Of a stretch of 15,147 bases of DNA, positions 6,955-13,609 are shown one piece after another. The stretch comes from Candidatus Omnitrophota bacterium (GTDB lineage: Bacteria; Verrucomicrobiota; Verrucomicrobiia; Limisphaerales; UBA1319). The DNA is taken from the NCBI GenBank assembly GCA_023473405.1, contig JAMCZD010000450.1, forward strand, positions 1 through 15,147, given 5' to 3'. A program made the translations under genes and the position numbers. Below the pieces are notes generated by a model. It was not told the origin of the DNA. It saw nothing but the letters and a program-made list of their open reading frames with translations, and did not search any database. How positions within the stretch are numbered: position 1 is the first letter of the stretch; the number at the start of each line of letters is the position of its first letter.

Positions 6955-7149
6955 CGTTAGGCCTGAGGGATTTTCGGGAGCAAGCGCCGGGTGAGATACC
7001 GGCGGTAAGATGCAGGCCTGAACCATCAGCGACCACATGTGAGGTTGCGCATTCGGGTGAATGCGCGTGCTGCGCCCCCCGGGGTAATGGATTGGTTCAT
7101 CAACCTGCAAGGCGCTCCGAAGGTGTTGTATTCCCTGTCGGCTGATGGT
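6955..7149 (+). ncRNA. Candidate structured 5' leader RNA of rho
   Basis: Several stems stack in one 195-nt stretch. AGGCCTG (6959-6965) pairs with CAGGCCT (7013-7019). Inside it, CGCCGG (6985-6990) pairs with CCGGCG (6999-7004). ACCATCAGC (7022-7030) pairs perfectly with GCTGATGGT (7141-7149), extendable by GAC/GTC. Within that, AGGTTG (7042-7047) pairs with CAACCT (7101-7106), and GCGCATTC-GGGT-GAATGCGC (7047-7066) is a perfect 8-bp tetraloop hairpin. This suggests a multi-branched leader. Rho is known to control its own leader in enterobacteria, so regulation of rho is a reasonable inference. No known RNA family was recognised. Confidence 0.4.
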
Positions 7150-7167
7150 CAAGGCGACGAGATTTGA
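7087..7167 (+). CDS. Possible leader ORF in frame with rho (26 aa)
   Basis: ATG at 7087 encodes MDWFINLQGAPKVLYSLSAD and six more residues, ending at TGA 7165-7167. That is 3 nt before the rho ATG and in the same frame. A GTG at 7039 would extend it to 42 codons. The codon choice looks coding-like. It is not the usual Rho N-terminal helical domain. Its last codons form one arm of the long stem ending at 7149, so translating it would open that stem. It may be a regulatory upstream ORF; chance is not excluded. Confidence 0.3.
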   Translation: MDWFINLQGAPKVLYSLSADGQGDEI

Positions 7168-7170
7168 ATT

Positions 7171-8295
7171 ATGAGTAAAGCAACCAGTGTGACGCCCGAG
7201 TATGGCTCTGGCTTTCTGGAGATTTCGGAAAAGGGCTTCGGTTTCCTCCGCTCGGCGGATAACCATTTCCAGCCCAAACCAACTGATATTTTTGTCACTC
7301 CCGACACGATCAAGAAGAATTTCTTGCGGGAGGGATGCCTGGTGGCCGGGCCACTTCAGCCCCCCCACCGCGGCAATAGCCCGCAACTGCGCGAAGTCGA
7401 AAAGGTCAATGACCTTCCCTTTGCCGATTATACCAAGGCCGTCCGGTTCGAAAACCTGACCACGATCGATCCTATCGAGAAGTTCAAACTGGAGACGTCG
7501 CCGGATTTGATCGAAACGCGCATCATCGACCTGGTCACCCCGCTTGGCAAAGGCACGCGCGGATTGATTGTGGCGCCGCCGCGCACCGGCAAGACCACGA
7601 TCCTCAAGCAGATCGCCAACGCCGTGACAGCCAATCATCCCGATGTAAATGTCCTGGTCCTTCTCATTGACGAACGCCCGGAGGAGGTCACCGATTTCCA
7701 CCGCTCCGTGAAGGCCGACGTCGTGGCTTCATCCAATGACCAGGACCTGGAAACCCATGTGCGCCTTTCCCGCTTCATGATCGAGCGTTGCCGAAGGATG
7801 GTGGAAAGCGGACGGGACGTCTTCGTGCTGCTGGACTCGTTGACTCGAGTCGCGCGAGCCTACAACAGCGTCCACGGAGGCAGCGGCCGCACCATGACCG
7901 GCGGCGTCGATGCCCGCGCCTTGGAAATCCCCCGCAAGATGTTCGCGTCTGCCCGAAAAATCGAGGGTGGCGGATCGCTCACCATCCTGGCCACCGCCTT
8001 GGTGGAAACCGGGTCGCGGATGGACGAACTGATATTCCAGGAATTCAAAGGAACCGGCAACATGGAGTTGATCCTGGACCGGAAATTGTCGGATCGCCGG
8101 CTGTTCCCCGCCATTGATATCCCCCGCAGCGGCACCCGCAAGGAGGAAAAGCTCTATCCGCCCCGGCATATCGAGGCGGTGCGCAAATTACGCCGAATGA
8201 TGGTTGACCTAAACCCGGTCGAGGCCATGGAAACACTAATAGCGGCGTTGAAAAAGCACCGGACCAACGAAGAATTGCTGGCCAAATTAGTGTAA
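7171..8295 (+). CDS. rho: Transcription termination factor Rho
   Basis: 374 residues. Rho is a hexameric RNA-dependent ATPase that ends transcription. The cold-shock-like RNA-binding domain starts almost at once (GFLEISEKGFGFLRSAD, 14-30). The ATPase domain carries the P-loop APPRTGKT (135-142), LLIDERPEEV (164-173), Walker B with Asp222 (VFVLLDSLTR), the Q-loop region GGSGRTMTGGVDA (236-248) and the R-loop FKGTGNME. The C-terminus LNPVEAMETLI matches the family end. It is shorter than E. coli Rho (419) because the N-terminal helical Rho_N domain is missing. An in-frame TGA at 7165-7167 makes the ATG at 7171 the first possible start. No good Shine-Dalgarno site is visible. A structured leader precedes it and an intrinsic terminator follows. 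Confidence 0.97.
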   Translation: MSKATSVTPEYGSGFLEISEKGFGFLRSADNHFQPKPTDIFVTPDTIKKNFLREGCLVAGPLQPPHRGNSPQLREVEKVNDLPFADYTKAVRFENLTTIDPIEKFKLETSPDLIETRIIDLVTPLGKGTRGLIVAPPRTGKTTILKQIANAVTANHPDVNVLVLLIDERPEEVTDFHRSVKADVVASSNDQDLETHVRLSRFMIERCRRMVESGRDVFVLLDSLTRVARAYNSVHGGSGRTMTGGVDARALEIPRKMFASARKIEGGGSLTILATALVETGSRMDELIFQEFKGTGNMELILDRKLSDRRLFPAIDIPRSGTRKEEKLYPPRHIEAVRKLRRMMVDLNPVEAMETLIAALKKHRTNEELLAKLV

Positions 8296-8322
8296 CCTGA
8301 CCAGGTTCGGGCACGAATAACC

Positions 8323-8346
8323 AGGGCGGCGCGGCAGCGCCACCCT
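8323..8346 (+). terminator. GC-rich hairpin after rho (first of two)
   Basis: AGGG-C-GGCGC, loop GGCA, GCGCC-A-CCCT: a 9-bp stem with one mismatch and no T-run. It immediately precedes the stronger terminator and may reinforce it. A small palindrome AACCTG-AC-CAGGTT (8294-8307) sits at the rho stop. Confidence 0.4.
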
Positions 8347-8355
8347 AACACGATA

Positions 8356-8386
8356 GGGCCGAGCTGTTGCTCGGCCCATTTCTTTA
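8356..8386 (+). terminator. Intrinsic terminator of rho
   Basis: GGGCCGAGC-TGTT-GCTCGGCCC is a perfect 9-bp stem with a tetraloop (8356-8377), followed by the T-rich ATTTCTTT. It lies 60 bp after the rho stop and separates rho from the proteasome operon. Confidence 0.75.
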
Positions 8387-8577
8387 CCAGGATACCCGCG
8401 GCCCCCCCTCCAATCCCGCTCTCGGCGGCGCCGCAGAATCGCCCCACCCGGCAAGGGAACAACGGGAACCAGTGGAACAGGTTCAAACCAGGTGGGGGTA
8501 CATTTCACAGTGTCTCTAATTCCTTTTTAGGCGGATTATCAAAGAATAAATGTGGGCGAAATTTGCAAAACTTGTAT

Positions 8578-10299
8578 ATGGCATTAATGTCCCACATGAC
8601 AGAGTCCCAAAAAAGATCGGCCTCCGCGTCAACGAAAAGCCCTTCGCTGGAGGGGACGCGGGAAAACAATTCCGCCTTAAGCGAGCTCCTGCCGCGCGAG
8701 CAATTAGACAAGCTTTCGGCGCTGCAGCTAGTGGACCTGATTGCCAGCAAACTGCCCTCGCGACACACCTCGATTTTGGACCTGATCTACTTGCGCGATC
8801 GGATTGGCGAGATGGAGGAAATGCAGGAGCAGGCGCGCCAGGCGGTGGAGAAGTTGAGCGCCGCGGTCGAGAAGTTGCGCGCCCCGGCATTGCGCATCGG
8901 CACTTTTCTTATGCCGATCGATCCGGACCGGGCGTTGATCTGCATTAGCGGCACGGACTATGTGTGCCAGGTTGACCCACAAGTGCCGCTGAACAGCCTG
9001 CAAATCGGTCAGCGGGTACAGTGCAACGAGGCCTTTGCCGTGGTTCAAGGATTGGGCTTTGATCGAACGGGTCCGGTGCTTCGCATTGACGAATTGCTCT
9101 CCGATGGCCGCCTGCGGATTGGGCAGGAATCCGGCTTGATGCCGCTGGTGTTGCAACGGTCGGCATTGCTGGCGAAAGAGAAGCTCAAGCCGGGAATGGA
9201 TGTGCGGGTGGACCACAACCAACGGATTGCGCTTGAGGTCCTGGGCATGGGCAAGCGGACCGACCGCATTTTAGAAACGGTAACCGAACTGCCCTGGTCG
9301 GCTATCGGAGGACAGGCGGCGGCGGTCCAGGCGATTCGCGAGGCGATCGAAATGCCGTTTCTGCATCGCGACCTGTTTCGGCGATTCGACTATGCGCTGC
9401 CAAAGGGCTTTCTGTTGCACGGTCCGCCGGGCTGCGGCAAGACCTTGCTGGGCAAGGCCACTGCCTACAATCTGCGAAAGCAAATCAAGGCGCAAACCCG
9501 CGTTGATCATCCCGAGTTCTTCCTCCATGTCAAAGGTCCCGAGATACTCAACATGTGGGTAGGAGAGTCGGAGCGGCAGGTAAGGGACCTTTTTGCCCAG
9601 TGCCGGGAACGGGCCCGCGAAGGGGCGCTGGCCTTCCTGTTCATAGACGAAGCCGAGTCCATCCTCGGGGTGCGGCATGGCAGCCACCAACATAGCATGG
9701 TCAACACTCTGGTTCCCATGTTCTGCTCCGAGATGGATGGTTTGGAACCGCTGCAGAATGTGGTGGTTATCCTGGCCTCGAACCGGGCGGACCTGATTGA
9801 CCCGGCGATCCTGCGGCCGGGGCGGATTGACCGCAAGATCAAGGTGAACCGGCCCAATGAGGAAGGCGCGCAGGCGATTTACGAAATATACCTGACCGAT
9901 TCCCTGCCCTTGGCCGAATCCAAGATGCAATTGGCGCAGGCTGTCACTCGAGAGCACTACGCCCGGACCCCGGCGAACGCCTTTCTCGAGATCGTCTACC
10001 GCAGCGGACGGAAGGAAATGCTTTACCGTGGCGATCTGGCCAGCGGCGCCATCATTGCCGCAGTAGTCCGGCGGGCCAAGGGCCTGGCAATAAAACGAGC
10101 CATCGAGACAAGCCAGGAAACCAAACTCACGCGCGAGGACTTGTTCAACGCACTCCAGATGGAGTATGCGGAGAACGACCTCTTCCCCTCGTCCGACCTG
10201 ACTGAGGATTGGCTCAAACTCACCGATTTTGATCCGGACAACGTTATCCGACTCGGTGCGGTCCGTCCCCAGAAGGCGGAACCAACATCGATGATATAA
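8578..10299 (+). CDS. arc: Proteasome-activating AAA+ ATPase (ARC/Mpa family)
   Basis: 573 residues from this ATG. It forms the hexameric ring that recognises tagged proteins, unfolds them and threads them into the proteasome. Order: a low-complexity Ser/Thr-rich N-terminus, a coiled coil (about 65-105, RDRIGEMEEMQEQARQAVEK) that in Mpa binds the Pup helix, an interdomain OB-fold region (about 106-225), then the AAA+ domain with Walker A GPPGCGKT (282-289), Walker B FLFIDE (353-358), sensor-1 Asn402 (ASNRAD) and Arg fingers in LRPGRID (413-419). The C-terminus ends in SMI and lacks the GQYL-type tail by which Mpa docks on the 20S core. First gene of the UBact locus. The start is uncertain: TTG 8563, ATG 8587 and ATG 8596 are in frame, and none has a clear ribosome site. 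Confidence 0.93.
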   Translation: MALMSHMTESQKRSASASTKSPSLEGTRENNSALSELLPREQLDKLSALQLVDLIASKLPSRHTSILDLIYLRDRIGEMEEMQEQARQAVEKLSAAVEKLRAPALRIGTFLMPIDPDRALICISGTDYVCQVDPQVPLNSLQIGQRVQCNEAFAVVQGLGFDRTGPVLRIDELLSDGRLRIGQESGLMPLVLQRSALLAKEKLKPGMDVRVDHNQRIALEVLGMGKRTDRILETVTELPWSAIGGQAAAVQAIREAIEMPFLHRDLFRRFDYALPKGFLLHGPPGCGKTLLGKATAYNLRKQIKAQTRVDHPEFFLHVKGPEILNMWVGESERQVRDLFAQCRERAREGALAFLFIDEAESILGVRHGSHQHSMVNTLVPMFCSEMDGLEPLQNVVVILASNRADLIDPAILRPGRIDRKIKVNRPNEEGAQAIYEIYLTDSLPLAESKMQLAQAVTREHYARTPANAFLEIVYRSGRKEMLYRGDLASGAIIAAVVRRAKGLAIKRAIETSQETKLTREDLFNALQMEYAENDLFPSSDLTEDWLKLTDFDPDNVIRLGAVRPQKAEPTSMI

Positions 10300-10397
10300 T
10301 TGGCAGCCTGGCAGGCCGGAATCGGCGATGAGCGGAGTTCGCTTCAAACGGCTGAATCACGACTGCCTGGGCTGAGCGGCGGCATTCCACGCAACTT

Positions 10398-11903
10398 ATG
10401 GATCCCCTGATCATTCAATTCGGTTTGGAAACGGAGATTGGTATTGCTTGCGACCATGAGGGCGCGCCGGACGTCGTGGCGGACTCGATCGCACTGGTGC
10501 GCAGCGCAGCGGTTCCGGGTGTTTGGTTGTGCTGGGACTACGGATGTGAAGACCCGCACGCCGATGTGCGCGGTTTCCATGTGCCGGAGCTGCGGCAGGA
10601 TGCTGATGAGGCCCATTACTATGCCCAAGACGCCCGGCGGGAATTGAGCTATACCGAAATCAAGAGCGACTTGGTGCTGTGCAATGGAGCGAGGTTCTAC
10701 AACGACCATGCCCACCCGGAGTATTGCACCCCCGAATGCGGAACCTTGGGTGAACTGGTCATCCATGATCGCGCCGGAGAACACATCCTCATGTCCTGCG
10801 CCCAGCGCCTGGCACAAAAACTCGGAACACCGGTCCGGCTTTACAAGAACAACACGGATTTCGGCGGGCATAGTTACGGCTGCCACGAAAACTACCTGCT
10901 GCCGAGATCGCTACCCTGGGAGGTGCTGGCAACGGGCATCGAAGCCTTCCTGGTAACCCGCCAGATATTCGCCGGTGCCGGAAAGTTCGCCATCGAAGAC
11001 GAAGACAGATTCCTTTCACCCGATTTCCAGCTCACCCAACGGAGTGATTTCTTTAGTGAACTCCAAGGGGTGGACACCATGCAGCGCCGTCCTTTGATCA
11101 ATACCCGCGACGAACCGCACGCAAATCCACTCCGCTTCCGCCGCTTTCATGTCATTATCGGCGACGCCAACATGTCCCCGTTTGCAACCCGGTTGAAAGT
11201 GGGGACCACCGCGTTGATCCTGGAGGCAATGACGCGCCGTCCGGACCAGGTTCTCCCCCGGCTGGCGGACCCCTTAGGCACATTGAAGAGCGTGTCCCGC
11301 GATCCGGCCTTCCGGTGGGAAGTGACCCTGTTTGACGGACGACCATCGACCGCTATCGAGGTGCAACGGGCGTACCTGACGACAGCGCGCACATGGTGCG
11401 ATCTAACGAGTGAAAAGGCCGCGTTAATCGACGATTGGGAGACCGTGCTCAACGATTTGGAGACGGACCCGATGCGCTGCCGGGACCGTCTTGATTGGGT
11501 GGCCAAGCTGGCGCTGGTGCGCCGGTTCCAATCCGAACAGAAACTGGCGCCGGATGACGCATGGTTACGGAGCCTTGACCTGGAGTATCATCGACTCGAT
11601 TTAACTGAAGGCTTGTATTACGGACTGGAACGGGCGGGCCGGATGCGGGGAGTTCCCCCGGAGCAATCGGTCTTGCGCGCCATGGTCGATCCGCCGACCA
11701 GCACCCGCGCCTTTATTCGCGGCAAATGCATCCAGAAATTCGCCGCTGCCGTTCTCAGCGCCCAGTGGGACCACGTCACCCTGCGCGGCAAGAACGGCCC
11801 CATCAAGATTTCACTGCTGGATTTATTCGCGCCGCAGGAGATTCTGCGCTATGCTAATTGTGTAAACAGGGCGCGCTCGCCAGATGACCTGCGCCCGACG
11901 TGA
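10398..11903 (+). CDS. dop: Dop-like deamidase / deconjugase of the UBact tag
   Basis: 501 residues, the length of actinobacterial Dop. Dop belongs to the glutamine-synthetase-like PafA/Dop fold. It converts the C-terminal Gln of the tag to Glu and can remove the tag from substrates. Seen here: GLETEIG with Glu11/Glu13 (nucleotide-Mg site), the insertion typical of Dop (about 35-85, with WDY and RGFH), NGARFYNDHAHPEY with Asp103 as the likely nucleophile, NNTDFGGHSYGCHENYL, and INTRDEPHA followed by FHVIIGDANMS. It is called Dop and not PafA because of the insertion and the DHAHPEY motif. Oddity: a CTPEC pair of cysteines (110 and 114) follows the motif. The gene starts 98 bp after arc and ends 28 bp before the tag gene. 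No good ribosome binding site is visible. Confidence 0.92.
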   Translation: MDPLIIQFGLETEIGIACDHEGAPDVVADSIALVRSAAVPGVWLCWDYGCEDPHADVRGFHVPELRQDADEAHYYAQDARRELSYTEIKSDLVLCNGARFYNDHAHPEYCTPECGTLGELVIHDRAGEHILMSCAQRLAQKLGTPVRLYKNNTDFGGHSYGCHENYLLPRSLPWEVLATGIEAFLVTRQIFAGAGKFAIEDEDRFLSPDFQLTQRSDFFSELQGVDTMQRRPLINTRDEPHANPLRFRRFHVIIGDANMSPFATRLKVGTTALILEAMTRRPDQVLPRLADPLGTLKSVSRDPAFRWEVTLFDGRPSTAIEVQRAYLTTARTWCDLTSEKAALIDDWETVLNDLETDPMRCRDRLDWVAKLALVRRFQSEQKLAPDDAWLRSLDLEYHRLDLTEGLYYGLERAGRMRGVPPEQSVLRAMVDPPTSTRAFIRGKCIQKFAAAVLSAQWDHVTLRGKNGPIKISLLDLFAPQEILRYANCVNRARSPDDLRPT

Positions 11904-11919
11904 AGTGATGAACTAAAAC

Positions 11920-11924
11920 AAGGA
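11920..11924 (+). promoter_or_regulatory. UBact ribosome binding site
   Basis: AAGGA with 7 nt to the ATG at 11932. It is the best Shine-Dalgarno sequence in the proteasome operon, which fits a tag needed in excess. Confidence 0.65.
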
Positions 11925-11931
11925 ATAGCCT

Positions 11932-12102
11932 ATGCCTGAACAAATGCAAAAAAACCGCCCGATTCTTCCGGGCCCAAGTGGAGGTGGTGAAGGACCATCT
12001 TCTCCCAAAGTCGACAAACCTGACGTGGACGATCTGCTTAAGCGGATGCGGAAAGTAGATCCGGACCAGGCGAAACGTTATCGGCAGCGAACCGGCCAAT
12101 GA
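11932..12102 (+). CDS. ubact: Prokaryotic ubiquitin-like protein UBact (Pup-like tag)
   Basis: 56 residues from ATG 11932 to TGA 12100-12102. The N-terminal half is a flexible Pro/Gly-rich segment (NRPILPGPSGGGEGPSSP, 8-25). The second half is a charged, helix-prone segment (KPDVDDLLKRMRKVDPDQ, 29-46) ending in KRYRQRTGQ. UBact proteins share this architecture and the R-Y-R-Q-R-x-G-Q/E end. They are linked to substrate lysines through the C-terminal Glu. Here the end is Gly-Gln, so conversion by Dop is expected before conjugation. It has no Cys and no ubiquitin fold. It lies between dop and the beta-subunit gene, exactly where pup lies in actinobacteria. Its stop overlaps the next start (ATGA). 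Gene finders with a length cut-off may miss it. Confidence 0.92.
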   Translation: MPEQMQKNRPILPGPSGGGEGPSSPKVDKPDVDDLLKRMRKVDPDQAKRYRQRTGQ

Positions 12103-12872
12103 ACGATCCTGTTCCGGTGGCCGGCGATTTCCTTTCACTGCTGGCCTCCCGCCATATCTCCGCCATGCACTTTGAACCGAATGCTGGCGCCCCAGTTCAG
12201 ACGCAAGCCACGACCGTTTTCGCGCTTCAATTTGCCGACGGGATATTGATGGCGGGAGACCGCCGGGCAACAGCCGGCAACGTGATCGTCACCGATCAGA
12301 TCGACAAAGTGATCGAACTCGATGCCACTTCGCTCCTCGCCATTGCCGGGGTGCCAGCAATGGCGTTCGAGATGGCCCGAGTCTTACAGACTTCATTCGA
12401 GTATTATCGCCGGAGCCAACTGCAGATGTTGAGCCTGCCGGCCAAGGTCCGCGCGCTGGCACGCTTGCTGCGCGAAAACCTGCCCATGACAATGCAAGGG
12501 ATAGGCGTGGTAATGCCGTTGTTCGCCGGAGTGGACCACGGTGTTTCGCCTGCGAAGCCGGAGATATTTTTTTACGACCCGTTAGGAGCGCAGTTTCGTG
12601 CCGTTGGCTTTTGCGCCTCCGGCTCCGGCTCAACCACGATCCGGAGCATTCTCAGTTACCAGGACCGGTTTGGCAAACCGCGTCCCTCGGAGATGAGCTT
12701 GCGTGAAGCGGTCCAGTTTGCCTTGCGGCTGCTGATGGTAGCGGCGGAATTCGACTCCGCCACAGGCGGCGTGAATCCGTCCGCGCAGAGTTTTGCGACG
12801 CTGAAGGTGCTGGAATCCACCGGCGTGCGCACCATCGGCGCCGACCAACAAGCCGAGTTTGTAGGACAATGA
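12099..12872 (+). CDS. prcB: Proteasome beta subunit (catalytic)
   Basis: 257 residues. This is the proteolytic subunit of the 20S core, an N-terminal-nucleophile hydrolase. A 37-residue propeptide should be removed to expose Thr38 as the catalytic N-terminus (QA/TTVFAL). From that Thr1 the expected Asp17 (Asp54, in AGDRRA) and Lys33 (Lys70, in TDQIDKV) fall at exactly the canonical spacing. The Gly/Ser-rich ASGSGS (173-178) and the DSATGG segment (219-224) fit the remaining active-site region. The start ATG overlaps the UBact stop by ATGA, and the stop overlaps the alpha start in the same way. HslV is excluded by the propeptide and by the arc/dop/pafA neighbours. Confidence 0.95.
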   Translation: MNDPVPVAGDFLSLLASRHISAMHFEPNAGAPVQTQATTVFALQFADGILMAGDRRATAGNVIVTDQIDKVIELDATSLLAIAGVPAMAFEMARVLQTSFEYYRRSQLQMLSLPAKVRALARLLRENLPMTMQGIGVVMPLFAGVDHGVSPAKPEIFFYDPLGAQFRAVGFCASGSGSTTIRSILSYQDRFGKPRPSEMSLREAVQFALRLLMVAAEFDSATGGVNPSAQSFATLKVLESTGVRTIGADQQAEFVGQ

Positions 12873-13609
12873 TCGAAGAACCATACCGTTGGCTCGAGGC
12901 TATAGCCAATCGCCGTGAATACGTCCGCGACCAATTGAAGGGCGGCTCGCCTGTATTCGCCGCGAGTCTGCCGGATGGAATCCTGCTCCTGGGAGTTGGC
13001 GGCGGCCAATCCAAGGTGTTCGAATTGTTCGACCGGCACGCCTTGGCCGGCCTGGGGCACCCAGCCGACCTCGAAAAAATCCGGCAAGCGGCGATTGATT
13101 CCGCCCACCTCGAGGCATTCACCCGGGCCCCCGAAGATGTCAGCCTGCGGCGGCTGGTTGGTTTCGGATTGAGTCCGCAGCTCAAGTTGAACTTTGAACA
13201 AATCTTCAGCGCCCCTTACTTGATCGAGCTGTTGTTGGCGGAGCTCGGAACAGCACCCGGAAACGATTTGTTGTTGCGCCTGCATTTTGACGGCATCTTT
13301 CAATTCCAGTCCGGCGGAATAATGGTGGCGGCCAGCCAGCCCGAACCGGAGGCTGCGGCCCGGACCTGGCTGACCCAAGGGCTCGCCGGAAAAGAAAAAC
13401 GATCCGACGCAGCCGAATGGATGCTCCAGACTTGGTGGCTTCTATCGGAGAAAAAATCATTCAGCGAAGCTGTTCCACCGGAAACCGAACGCCGTGCCGG
13501 CTGGCGCTCGGCTATCGAGGGGAAGATGATTGAAATCGGCTGGCTCGATCGCGGTGGTCAGCGGACGGCGCGATTTGAGACATTAACCGCGGCACAGTTG
13601 GGCTTATGA
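12869..13609 (+). CDS. prcA: Proteasome alpha subunit
   Basis: 246 residues, the normal size of bacterial PrcA. It forms the outer gating rings of the 20S core. It shows no propeptide-Thr junction, so it should be non-catalytic. Recognisable parts are the N-terminal alpha helix (WLEAIANRREYVRDQL), the first beta hairpin (PVFAASLPDGILLLGVG), the QSKVFELFDRHALAGLGH segment that matches LQKISELYDRVGFAAAGK of mycobacterial PrcA, and LKLNFEQIFSAPYLIELLLAEL, which fits the long helix before the central strands. Sequence is rather diverged, so the call leans on position directly after the beta gene and on the conserved segments. Both ends overlap neighbours by ATGA (12869-12872 and 13606-13609). Confidence 0.9.
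   Translation: MIEEPYRWLEAIANRREYVRDQLKGGSPVFAASLPDGILLLGVGGGQSKVFELFDRHALAGLGHPADLEKIRQAAIDSAHLEAFTRAPEDVSLRRLVGFGLSPQLKLNFEQIFSAPYLIELLLAELGTAPGNDLLLRLHFDGIFQFQSGGIMVAASQPEPEAAARTWLTQGLAGKEKRSDAAEWMLQTWWLLSEKKSFSEAVPPETERRAGWRSAIEGKMIEIGWLDRGGQRTARFETLTAAQLGL

Noticed and set aside
6952..7005. Resemblance of CTTCGTTAGG and GAGATACCGGC to the Mg2+ (M-box) riboswitch
   Set aside because: Only short fragments match. The M-box helices and the conserved core between them are absent, and rho is not a magnesium transport gene.
8563..8592. Promoter TTGCAA/TAATGT at the start of arc
   Set aside because: It would place transcription start inside or after the likely start codons. The -10 match is weak, so it is not annotated.
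9271..10347. 358-codon minus-strand ORF opposite arc
   Set aside because: It is antisense to a strongly conserved AAA+ domain, with no recognisable motif. Long shadow frames are expected in GC-rich DNA.
10328..10375. 15-codon ORF between arc and dop
   Set aside because: Too short, no ribosome site and no recognisable content. The 98-bp gap is better seen as a plain spacer.
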